Below are positions 34,578-45,214 of a stretch of DNA of 64,000 bases, piece by piece. How positions within the stretch are numbered: the stretch's first letter is position 1; the number at the start of each line of letters is the position of its first letter. A program made the position numbers and the translations under genes. This DNA is from Cadophora sp. MPI-SDFR-AT-0126. Its lineage: Eukaryota > Ascomycota > Leotiomycetes > Helotiales > Ploettnerulaceae. The notes beneath the pieces were generated by a model. That model did not search any database, had not been told where the DNA came from, and worked only from the letters and a program-made list of their open reading frames with translations. The stretch spans positions 930,001 through 994,000 of the forward strand of contig JAGMVK010000022.1 of the NCBI GenBank assembly GCA_020747065.1, in the 5' to 3' direction.

Positions 34578-35814
34578 TCTTCGAGAAACCTGCAGGCCAG
34601 ACCAGGATGCCTCCCCGGCATGCTACATAATGTCCAATTGTGTCTCTGATTTTTTGTTCTTAATTATATAAGACTTTGCCGAAGTAAGGGTGGTGAATTG
34701 CTGATCGATTGTAATGAGGTTTTCCTTGTACCGACTGTGCCCCCTGGAAAGCATCTGAGCTAGAGATATCAGAGAAAGTATTTGCAGCTGCCTCTTGGCC
34801 AATGCCTGTATCGTGTTTGATCAATATACCCCCTATGGACTGGACTGACTTTCCTTCTTTCTCTCTCTTCCATCATATACTTGGACTCCTAAGGTTGTGC
34901 AACCGGCATGAATGGATCTTTGTCCCCGTCGCACTGAGAAAGCTTCACAGTGGCTAATCAAACCGGTTTAGTGATGCAGTTCTCCGAGTGCCTCAATCTA
35001 GTCTTGTTGCCACTGGCCCTCGAAACTATGGGCTATACACCTCACGTGATCAATTCACCAACTAAAGCTCCTTTCAGTCGCCCTGACAAACCTCTCTGCC
35101 TGACAAGGAGAGGAAAGTGACAGGAGTTGTGATATGATGTCAGAATGTATTTTTATTGGTTGGAGATCTCATGATTGAGCATAGGATAGCAGCTTTGTCA
35201 CAGATATTTCATCCATTCCTGCCTTTGCACCATCAGCGTCGAGCATCCAATATGTTTTTTCCAACACCAATAACCGCCCTTCTCAAGGTTCGGAATGTAA
35301 GGAGTACTTGGACATTCACCAAACATTCCTTCCGGGTGGACTGTTAGATGTATAAATGTCTTCAAGTCTCCAAGCTGCATTAAGGTTCCTTTTCACCGGA
35401 CTTATCTTTGACCTTGGCCACGGCTCGACTAAGGAGTCTCGTATTTTGACAGGATTTTCTTTTGTTTTTCTACCTTAGGGCATCCTTGTATCTTGACGTT
35501 CAAGCTTTCAAGTTTTGAAGAAAATCGTGAAGTGAATGTCCTCAGAAGAGGATAGAGCGATCTTCAGATGAAGCCATGGTATACATTATCTAGAGCATCA
35601 CAGGTGAATCTTTTAATGGTAACCTTTTGGCTCTATGTTGAAGACGCTAATGATAACTTCTTCCATCAAGAGGCGTCTTTCAGGTTCCACCATTCTCATC
35701 TCTCACAAATCGAACATCTTGACTGGTCTTTCTATTCTCCTTAACTCCATTTCTCGCGCATTATAGACCGTCTATACTCTCCAGCGTCCCTCTGTCAAAG
35801 ATCATTCACAAAAA
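34578..35814. other. Intergenic, no gene recognised
   Basis: About 1.2 kb. Only short frames. The last 150 bp before the next ATG are C/T-rich, consistent with a promoter. Confidence 0.45.
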
Positions 35815-36918
35815 ATGGCGAACATCTACTTCAGTCCAAATCCTTCCGAGCTGAGATATTTGGGTCTTTCTCAGTATGAAACCCATCTTCTATCGCGTTT
35901 GGTCCAGACTCTCTGCCTAGGAGTGCACATGAGCATAAAGCTCAGCAATACTGATGTCCCACTTGACAGCTCGCATCCTGGCGCAGCAGACTGCCAAGCA
36001 TACATCAAATCAGCTTTCTCTTCCGAAATGCTATCAGACAGACTCTTCCCACTTCGCCATACCGGTTCCTCGATGCGTTTCATCTTAGCCCATCTCCCTG
36101 TACCCGACGACGTATCCAAGTTCACGAACCAGAAGATATTCCAACTTTGCGTGTGGAGAACTTTTGCTTTTGGAAATAAGGAACATCTGGAGGAGATCAC
36201 TTTTGAAGGAGACAAGCAGCCTGACCTTCAGAAGTTGGCTCCTGCCATTCAGCTGTGGGGAAATGGCGGGTTGAAGCTTCCTGTCCCAGCATACGGACAG
36301 CTGCAGATCACCAAGGCAAAAATTCCAAACATGCTCTCCTCTCTTTGGGAACTTTCCTACGATATCGCAGCGAAGATCACATCGAAGTCTGTGGTGCCTA
36401 CCTTTGCAGCCCTCTACGAACAACTCATCGGGAAGAAGATACCGGCAATTCCACCACACGGCCTGATCGCCTGGTTGCTTACAAGCGATTTCTCCGAGTA
36501 CGGATTGTGTGAGCCGCCTACCATCCAAGACCTTGCAGACCATATGATGAAGAGCGGCACGTCTGGACCGAAAGGCGCGATCAAGATCGTGGCCGAGGAG
36601 ACGAATCAGCTTGCACCAGCGACATCACAAGAGCTTGTGCATGTTCTCACTCGAGTGTTTGCCATCATTGAGAGCCCTTCTGGGAATACGCCAACAATTC
36701 AACAGGTCGTCGCAGATTGCAAGAACATACAAGGGAGAGAGTTGACTGTGGTTGATTTGGAGCATGCACTGTGCAAGATCGCGAGACAGAATGCCAGAGC
36801 GAAGGCTGGAAAGAGAAAGGCTGGAAAGAGAAAGGCTGAGAAGAGCATGGTGGACGACAATGCTGCTGGGGCTGACGCGAGCGGGGTACAAATCAAGCTT
36901 ATGAGAAGCAAGAAGTGA
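35815..36918 (+). CDS. Intronless hypothetical protein, unrecognised
   Basis: A single 367-residue frame with a clean leader and an AAAATGG start context. No signal peptide or membrane helix is evident. I do not recognise a domain. The first 190 residues are mixed alpha/beta in appearance (FSPNPSELRYLGLSQYE, RFILAHLPVPDDVSKF). A middle helix-rich part (AALYEQLIGKKIPAIPPHG) follows, and the C-terminal 60 residues are Lys/Arg-rich with a direct 15-bp repeat (36805-36819 and 36820-36834) giving AGKRKAGKRKAEK, a likely nuclear-localisation sequence. The long frame with no intron contrasts with most neighbours. It lies between a SAT4 protein and a HET gene, in accessory territory. A lineage-restricted or captured gene is possible; function not assigned. 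Confidence 0.75.
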   Translation: MANIYFSPNPSELRYLGLSQYETHLLSRLVQTLCLGVHMSIKLSNTDVPLDSSHPGAADCQAYIKSAFSSEMLSDRLFPLRHTGSSMRFILAHLPVPDDVSKFTNQKIFQLCVWRTFAFGNKEHLEEITFEGDKQPDLQKLAPAIQLWGNGGLKLPVPAYGQLQITKAKIPNMLSSLWELSYDIAAKITSKSVVPTFAALYEQLIGKKIPAIPPHGLIAWLLTSDFSEYGLCEPPTIQDLADHMMKSGTSGPKGAIKIVAEETNQLAPATSQELVHVLTRVFAIIESPSGNTPTIQQVVADCKNIQGRELTVVDLEHALCKIARQNARAKAGKRKAGKRKAEKSMVDDNAAGADASGVQIKLMRSKK

Positions 36919-37496
36919 TGAAAATTGGGGGAAAGCAACATGGCCATAGAAGGTAGACGCGAAGGTTTGGCAACATTTCAGCACATGGGTGTGTCGGCGG
37001 GGGGTGCTTCTGATCAATTGCTTAGGAAAACACAACTCCATAGCTTCTGAGACATTTAAGTACCTCTACGAACGCTTGTCAGCATCGATCATCTTAAGAA
37101 CCTTTACAACGCTTGAATTATGACTCGATTTAGTGATGCCAAGCACAAGTGTGCAGTATGTGTCGTTAACATTGGCATCAGAATGTGCTCCAGATCAGCA
37201 GCCTGGTAGCAGAGTACGTGAGTTCTGAGCCAGAAACTTGACAGTTTTTTGGTCATCAAGCACAATTTGATCAATAAATTAGATCACTTAAGCGGGGATT
37301 GGATGTTCAAGGTAAGTGTATAGCCTTTCGTGGAATGTCTCATGGCCATCCGTAGTGAACTGGTAGCTTTGTTGACATTCGCTTAAAATTACCAGGGGAC
37401 GCAGGACACTCCGCTCCCGTACACCCCATGTACATCTCAATTTGAACAGTTTACCAGCCGAGACACAGGGACAGCGTTCATGATTGTGAGTAGCAG
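36919..37496. other. Convergent 3' region
   Basis: About 580 bp between the stop codons of the intronless unknown and the HET gene. Nothing recognised. Confidence 0.45.
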
Positions 37497-39840
37497 TTAG
37501 CAGAGCTTGAAGTCAGTTTCCTCGAACTTTCCCCCCTCTCTGGTTTCAACCAGCTCTCCATCCATAACACCGTCAATGTAAGACTCCCCAATCAACAAAA
37601 ACGAGTCACAAGATGGTCGCAGAACAACTGGGTAACTGCATCCATAGAGGATGGTCAGGATATCTCCCTTCAAAACTGCTTCTGGCGCTGTTCCGAGGAA
37701 ACCACTGGTGGTAGTTATCAATCGACGACCTTGTAGTGCCAGGGTTGTTCGTTTCATGACCAGAGCATCATTTCCATCAAGCTCTTTGGGAACATCCGTA
37801 TTGATCCTTGGCATCTTAAAATGGTTATCTACTGACCCTGATTCATGCGGAGCATCGCTTCCATGGCCAGGGAAGTTGATTGCTGGGAAGAAGTCCCTGA
37901 AGGAGAATCCAAATATGGGAAAGTCTGCATTTGCGTCACGGAAACGCTGAAATGGAATCCAACAAGGGCTAGACATAACATCCTTGATTTTGCTGGTAAT
38001 TGTATCCAAATGCCCAGTCTGGTCCCTCAGAAGTCCTGCCGGAACCCAACAAATGTCGAGGGTCGTCCTAGCGTAGAGCTCATCGTCTGGATACGTCAAG
38101 TTTTGTACCAACGTTCTGCGCAATGCTGCTGCCAAATCAGCCACTGTTTTGTATTGACTGAGAGTCAAATCAGGTGAAGGCTCGAAGTCGCTTGGAAGTC
38201 CAAGCCAGGTCGAGGAGTCCGTCTCCGACAGTGAGCCACTCATCCCCTGTATGGTATCAAAAACAAAGCCTCGGCAATGGAGACTCTTAAATGTATTCGG
38301 CACATTCCAATGTGCTACCTTTGATCCGCTGGCACTGCACTGCTTCAGCCAATACAGGTGGTTTCTGCCGTATTGCGTCGACCAGTTTGGAACCCAAGAT
38401 GGTAAACCCAATCCAGGACTGTAGGAACACCAAGAAAACAAGGCATCAAGATTTGGAAAGGCTTGTAAGATGACCGTTGCAAATTGACAGTAGACATCAT
38501 GAGGTGTGAGGTTGTAGTCTGGCGAGATGCGTTTTGAGAGCCCAACAGGGAGCAACCCTAGAACGCCATATACCTTATCGACCGCTTCCTTGACATTTGC
38601 TTTACGTCCGAGATCCAACACATCATCCATCTGAATCTCATCTGTTTCTCCATCGGGAAGCGTAAGGAGACAGTATACCCGGTAGATTATGGACCATATG
38701 CTCCCGTATGTGTAGCTAGTTGAGTCTGGGACGACCTTGACTGAAGCAGGTGTAATTTGGTCGATCGTCTCCGCGTGGCGCATACAGAATTGACAGGCTC
38801 GGCAAGATCATACTTCTCGAAAGGCTCTTCTCTCCACAGAGAAAGAGAGTCATGTTGTGATTCAAAGCCAGCTCTTGGATGATCCACAATCGGTGCCAAT
38901 AGTTGCGGGAGAGAAACGTGAGGAGCTCTTCCCATGGCAAATCAGGTAATTTATCGGTCATCCCAGTCTTATGTTTCCTTGCCCATTTTGCGAAATTAAT
39001 GCCGTACTTTTCCTCGCCGAACTTGTCCTCTTGTAGAGTGTGGTAGGTGATGCTGGCAATGAACTCAATCGCTCGGTCACTGTCCTCGGAGGCACTCCCA
39101 AGCCAGACCGCGAGGGAGAAGGCACGATTGTAGATAGTTTGCATGAGTTTGACCTGATGCCCTTTCTCGAGAGTGTTTGTTTGATCGATACACAGAGCGT
39201 CGATCCAGAATTTGATACCAGAATGTGCATCTGGTAAGGTTCGCAGTCTCTGCAACATGGCTTCAAGATTTATGGGAACGTCGATAACTGTTCCGTTCAA
39301 GACAATCTGTCGATCTTTGGTCTCAGACTCCCAACAGTAGGAGATAGCTTCATAGTCTCCCCAGTTGAATCGAGGAAGCAATTGAAATTGCTTCTCGTTC
39401 TGAACTCCGAGAGATTCCAGGGCAGTCGGTGTGGGGTAATTGGTTGATGCGGAACTGCAAAAGGCGGACGGAATTTCCAGACACTGTTCGAAATCGATAT
39501 CAATGTCCTCCATCAAATCATTCCATTTGCTTAGTGTTCTTTCGTCCACGCTGTAGTGAAGAGCATGCCTCCAAGCTGGAAGCTCGAGCGGGGTAAATGC
39601 GGGGTGCCCATCTGGCACGGCTATGTTAACATGCTCGAACCAAGACCTCAAGATCTCCGGATTGCACTCTTTGTGCTCGGTTCCTTTAAGATATTTATTG
39701 AATTCGGGTGTAAAGTCGTCCAGAGACACAGTCTCCAACATGCAATGAACGAGGGTGGGATTGCATGTATCTGAAACCTCAACGATTGTCAACATTCGTA
39801 CTTCATTTTTGGAGGTATCGAGAGGCTTGTACGAGGCCAT
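37497..39840 (-). CDS. HET-domain protein, long form
   Basis: Two exons (39840-38814 and 38740-37497) give 756 residues; the phase-1 intron of 73 bp (GTATGATC donor, CTTCAG acceptor) restores the frame between two long open stretches. An N-terminal extension of about 160 residues precedes the HET domain: YEAISYCWE (about 163-171), IKFWIDALCIDQ, MQTIYNRAFSLAVWLGSA, SRNYWHRLWIIQELAL. After the domain the family hallmarks DKVYGVLGLLP and ISPDYNLTPHDVYCQFA follow. The C-terminal 330 residues contain a WVPNWS element common in these proteins. Probable role: non-self recognition or regulated cell death. The alternative without the intron stops at 38716 with an unrelated tail, so splicing is preferred. 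Confidence 0.88.
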
Positions 39841-40710
39841 CTTGGCATGAATGGGAACATGAGAGTATATGAATATGTTATGGAACGATTAGGAGCGTGG
39901 AATGCAAGTTCCACGCATGGAAACCTCACCGACTATAGGCATCAGCCAACCTCATACAGCCCCAAACACGTGGGCAAGATATGGCTTAGTCATAATATGT
40001 TCAGCTTCAAGGGAAAGGCAAAAAGGCTTTGTCTCAAGGCCTCCTATTCCTACAAGTGTCTACGATATATCAGGCCTATCTGGCATCTCCCAGAAACGAG
40101 TTGTATCGGTTAGTACGCTGAACCGTCTATTTGCGAAGAAAGAGAATTAATACACTCGCGAGAGCCAAGACTCTACCACAAACGAAATGACAAAACGATG
40201 AAGTCCTAGAATAACTTCAAATAAGGAGATCGGTTTTTAGACACAAAATTTGAAAGTGACCTTTGGCAAAAGAGGCGAAAACAAGTGGAACGGGATGAAG
40301 CATGGCCTGGGTCTGCGGAAGGGAACAAAGTTTGAGATAAGAGTGACAAGTGGAGATGGCGCAGGCTCACGATATAATACTGCCATGGCATATTGAAGCT
40401 GATAAGAAGAAAAGTATTTGAGCTCCAATTCAGGAAGATTGACTGATTTCGAGGAAGAAGAAAGCAAAGGAGGAGGAGACAGTACAGAGCTTCAATGAGT
40501 AATGGTTATGAAAACCCAGAGAGAAAGAAGCAATTTTTGGAGAGTATAGCAGCCTTCGATCTACCTTTGCTCGATACAAACGCCAAGTCCTTGATGCTCT
40601 CCCCTTATTCACCGAAGCTCCAGCCCATCTATCGAAGGAAAGCAAACTCCCAAATCAACGCAGCTATTGCAGTCACATAACTTATTTCTTCGTCTACGCC
40701 ACGTCCCAAT
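39841..40710. other. Intergenic between HET and SRA genes
   Basis: About 870 bp: promoter of the HET gene and 3' region of the first SRA gene. A 61-codon frame at 40495-40680 has no support. Confidence 0.4.
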
Positions 40711-42151
40711 TTAATATCCGTCCTTAACCCTATCGAAAGTTAATTTCTCCGTCCAAGTTGGCCGATCTACATCGATACCAGGCTGGCCGTTCATTCTCTC
40801 TAACTGGAACTGCAAGAATTTCCCGCCCTTCTTATTTTCTCTCACTTGATAGGCCACCGCTCGATACAGTCCATCGTACCGCATTCCTGCTTTTGGACTA
40901 CCTTTCCAACCGCCGCCACTTGTTCTTAGAACTCGAATTCCAGTACCCGTGTTCACGGATCTGATCATAGCACGCGTGGTGAACTTGGTGATATCGGGTT
41001 CGGCATTGGTAGTAGTCAGAGCACCAGATACAGAGTATAGGACTTGGTCTCCAGTGTCATGGTCCAGCTCAGCGTACGTGCTGGCGATGATGATGGAGTA
41101 AACGCCTTCCAATGCCGTTCCATAGATCCCGGCTTGGCGTGAACCTTGATGTCAGGTTAGTGAGAATGATTCATAGCATTTAGTACCAAGAAAACAAGTG
41201 AAGCCAATGGTAAAGAGATAGATAGCGTACCGTGCACGCCATCTCGCACGGCAGCAACCTGTCTCGCCCAGCATTGGCCAACTTCAAATCCGTTGTGACC
41301 AAATACAGCTGCATTCCCTTTCTCGCAACAGATCTCGTAATTCCTGCTATCGGTCTGGGCAATGTGATGCATGCAGCCATTTAACCCGTAGATGGAGTGA
41401 TCAGGTGGTGCTTCGGACCAGATATTTTTTGTAGGGACGGATGTTGATGACGCAGACAGCGGAGCTGAGATGCCACTCTGGGATGATATACCAGACCCGC
41501 CTTCATTGTATCCCTCATCTTTGGTATGTACTGGTGTCAACTTCTTTGTAATTCCCTTGATTTTTGACTTCTGCCGAGTGGGAATTGTTGGGATTGGCCG
41601 AGGAACCCCCCAGTTCTGGCTTTCAAACCGAGCTTTCATGTCTTCCGCAACTTCGGGGACAGGGGTGACGAAGTTATTGGCTGGAGTAGTAAACATAGTG
41701 AGGATTCCCTTAATATTCATTCTATCCAAGTCAGTCTCTATCTAGAGATAAAATTTTTGTTCTCACCCTATCTCCAAGAGATCAGATGAAAAGTGATAGG
41801 ACCAGGAACTCACTTTTGGCCCAGCTCTTTGTCGAATGTCATGATATGCCACAATCTCCATAGCAGCATTTTAATGACCTCCCACTGCTCATCATCAATC
41901 ATTTGCCGTCTCTTTGACGCAAGACCGACGGCCCTTGCTGTGTCAGAGAAATGCTTGATGACTTCAGCTTCATTTGGCTGCAGAGCGCCAAAAGAAGAAG
42001 ATGAAATCTCAGGACCGACCCAAGTGGCGAGTAAAGTGAAGAGGGGATTGGCATTGCCGGCGGCCGCCGTGATATTGTCAGGGGCGAATGAGTCGATGTT
42101 AGACATCTTCAACTCAGAAAATACGGTACTAGCTTCCGGTGTGCGACTCAT
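40711..42151 (-). CDS. SRA-YDG domain protein, minus-strand partner of a divergent pair
   Basis: Three exons (42151-41814, 41721-41231, 41144-40711) give 420 residues. The C-terminal half is an SRA-YDG domain: HSIYGLNGCMHHIA, FGHNGFEVGQCWARQVAAV, RDGVHGSRQAGIYGTALEGV, YSIIIASTYAELDHDTGDQV and IRVLRTSG, then MRYDGLYRAVAYQV and FLQFQLERMNGQPGIDVDRP. SRA domains of UHRF1 and SUVH proteins bind modified cytosine. The N-terminal 110 residues (LLATWVGPEISSSSF, DTARAVGLASKRRQ, DEQWEVIKMLLWRLW) recur in the partner gene and match nothing I know. A basic Lys-rich linker joins them. There is no RING, SET or nuclease domain, so it may act as a reader or adaptor. An alternative start is ATG at 42106. Confidence 0.9.
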
Positions 42152-42885
42152 GATGCGAAAGATGTTCTGATCTTATTGCGTTGTCTTGATTTGTCGATCT
42201 TGGTGATGGTTGTTGAGTTGTACTTCCGAGTCTATAAGAGAGATGGTCTTGTTGTAGTAGGTTGTGAAAGAGAGAAGAAGATATCTGGAAACGCAGGTGT
42301 GGCGTTGTTGTTTTCTCAGTGAGGTTCCATAAAGGGAAGGTCAACAAGGGATGAAGTGAATCTTGACCATGAGAGGTGAGATTTCTATGCTTTGCTTTGA
42401 CACAAACTGAGTCCTGTAATATAATGATTTATATCTTTAAATCGAGTATGGTATTGTTCTAGCCGTTTCGGAAGAAGGGAGAACCTGACAGCAAATCCGT
42501 AGTCGGTAGGTGTTTCGAATCACGAACCTGAATTTCAGGTATTTCCAACTTTTAAAGGTCGAATTCCTATTTTAATTAAGAAACGTTCCTCGCGATTCAG
42601 ACCGCGTCATGAGAACATGCACTCCATTGTGTGACGAAGACCCAAACACCCCTTCGGATGTTGGATTATCCTTCAGGGTATCTCTATATTTTTTTGGGAA
42701 AATTTCCCATCCTTGAAGCAGATAGTTGTTTCTCGCTCGCCTTCGGACCAGGTATAGTTACCTCTTCTACCAACGCAACATCTCGATTAATTCAAACTTG
42801 TCCCTCGCCCGCCTTCTATCAACCGCAGGTTCTCTTCCAGATTACATCAACCATTCTCAGACTACTTCTGTGCATACAGCTCAAC
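42152..42885. promoter_or_regulatory. Shared divergent promoter region of the SRA-YDG pair
   Basis: 734 bp between two start codons facing away from each other. It is AT-rich in the centre (42415-42480) and pyrimidine-rich before the plus-strand ATG. Coordinate control is inferred from layout only. No known binding site was identified. Confidence 0.4.
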
Positions 42886-44635
42886 ATGCCATCGCCACAC
42901 TCCATTACCAATCCACCTCTCCCTCTCATCCCATCTGACCTCGTCGACGCCTTCGTCACATTCATCGGCCCCGAAATCCTCTCCCATCCCATCAATTATG
43001 ACCCTGCCACCCTCCATGCCCTCAAGGATACCGCAAAGGCAGTTGGAACAGCGTGCATGAGATCCTTGAAATTCCCTAACAATCCCGATCTGAACGATAT
43101 TGCAGTCGCGGTCACGCGTCAGCAGTGGAGAGATGTGAAGGTGCTGTTGGTGACGCTATGCCGGTTGGCTAGAGACGGGTCGGCGACGGTGGAGATAGTG
43201 TATTTCATCCTCCCTCTCTATGTCCTCGTGCTATATGCTGACTCGAGTTTCACATAGAAAAGAGTTCCAGATCATTGGAATCTTGGCCATGTTCAGCAAT
43301 CCCACCAACGGCCTTCCATTCCCAGTTCCAGAAGTCGCGAAACGCCTGAAAGAGATTTTCTTACTCGTGATGCAGGGAAAGCCAGCAGTTGTCATGAACA
43401 GCGGAGATTTGACCTTGGGCACCACCGGCACGGCTGTCAAGTCCGAGAGTGATGAAGTGTTGGTTGTGAAGAAAGAAGATTCAGATGATGACAGTGTCAA
43501 GTCTGAGCCGGACTCTGACGATGATGTCCTTATCATATCTGCACAAGACGAAGATATGCCCATTGTTTTGGCAGAAGACGAAGTTTTGCCTGACACTCAG
43601 CAGAATACTATACCCACAAGCAACAAACAAGAAGAAATACCATGGAAGAGAGCCCCGTCACACCACCCTATCTTCGGCGTACAAGGTATCATGCACCACA
43701 TTCTCCTCCGACGAGACAAAACGAAGTCCTACAAAATAGATCCTGAGTATACGTCTACTAGTGGAGCAGTTATTGGGCATAACGGATTTGAGGTCGGAGC
43801 TTGGTTTCCCAGGCAATTGGCTATGGTTCGGGATGGCATACATAGTGAGTCTTCTTTTCATGTCTAAACATTCTTTAACTTGTTTCGAATATCTCATTTG
43901 ACATTTCCTTTGAACTGCTTCATTTTGTAAAATACTACAGACAAGAAGGACGCCAAGCTGATGAACTACCACCTAGATCTGCCAGTCGGTGGCATCTCCG
44001 GTTCCCTCGCAGTCGGTGCCTACAGTGTCGTTCTCTCCAACCCAAGCATCAAACCAGCAAACTCATCCCCCCCTCCCATCAGCCACACCTCTGGCAGCTC
44101 CAACACCGCATCCGCCAAGTATCCAGCAACAGACATCGATCTCGGCTCGATAATATACTACAGCAGTACCGTCAAACCTCTCCTTCCCAAGCCTCAATCA
44201 ATTACCTCAACTACATCCAAAGGCACAACAAGCTCTGGCTCCAGCCCAAACACCAATAAAGGCTCACTCATCCTCGCCAAGTCCATCGCAACTGGGAATC
44301 CAATCCGCGTCATCAGGAAGTGGACGTGCGATTTTGAGGATAGGCCGTGTGTGGGGTATAGGTATGAGGGGTTGTATAGGGCTGTTGGGATGGAAAAGAA
44401 GGTTGTGAGGTTTGAGAAGGGGTTCAGCAGTGGTGGGGAGTTAATAAAGGGGGAGCGTGGTGGGATGGGAGAAAGGAAAAAGAATGATGGAAATAAAGAT
44501 AGAAGTGAGGATGGAGGTGGTTATTTCTGGACGATTTTTAAGTTGGAGAGGTGTCCTGATCAGAAAGATATCGACACAAGCAGGCCGACGGAGGACGAGA
44601 AGATGGATTATGCAAGGGTCGAGCTGGGATTTTGA
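42886..44635 (+). CDS. SRA-YDG domain protein, plus-strand partner of a divergent pair
   Basis: Three exons (42886-43199, 43258-43844, 43941-44635) give 531 residues. The N-terminus repeats the partner's unknown module: DAFVTFIGPEILSHP, DTAKAVGTACMRSLK, QQWRDVKVLLVTLCRLA, followed in both by a GIL-x-MF stretch (FQIIGILAMFSNPTN here, MNIKGILTMFTTPAN in the partner). The linker is highly acidic with KKEDSDDDSVKSEPDSDDD. The SRA part keeps GHNGFEVGAWFPRQLAMVRDGIH, GGISGSLAVGAYSVVLS and YRYEGLYRAVGME, but the loop with D-x-D-x-G is altered (TDIDLGSIIYY) and two Gly/Ser/Lys-rich insertions break the domain. Both introns match the partner in position and phase (2 and 1). Divergence of the binding loop suggests a changed specificity. 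Start 42886 (MPSPHSIT) is the first ATG of the module. Confidence 0.88.
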
Positions 44636-45214
44636 GGTCGGACGGGAAGTAGATAGTGGGGGGAAGCAGGCCTTCGAAGATATGATTTTCGCGTTCTGTT
44701 GACATGGGGGCAAAGGTCGTGGAGTTGAACCGCTTGATCTGCCTGCCTGGTTTACTGACTCCTGCTGGCTGGGAACAATAATTAATAATGGAGAGGCATG
44801 GAGTGCAAAGACACAGACTGGGATACTTGTTTAGCAGTTAGCCCAATCCGGGCGAGGATAAATGCGAGCTTAGCAATCCAATCCCTTTCTGAAATATACG
44901 AGAGACATAGCACTCCAACCTTCGCTCGGTCGTATGATTTAACCTCTCAGATAGATACTACGAGCGATTATTGTTTAGTTGCTGGAAACGTCCCCTCCCC
45001 GGAGCTCAGAACCAGACCCAGAACCCGTGTGTGTCTTGCTGCATAAGTTAGCAACATCTGAATAATGTGTATTATTTTCCTGCCCCGAAAAGCTGCGTGA
45101 GAGTCACCGCCGCGCAGACATACTTGGAAAAAAACATATCTACTTAGCATATTTGCTTGTTTCTTCGCACCAGTCTACACAACATCCAGCACTCAACCCC
45201 CCAAGCACCCACCC
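44636..45214. other. Convergent 3' region
   Basis: About 580 bp between the second SRA gene and the GH79 gene. Nothing recognised. Confidence 0.45.
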
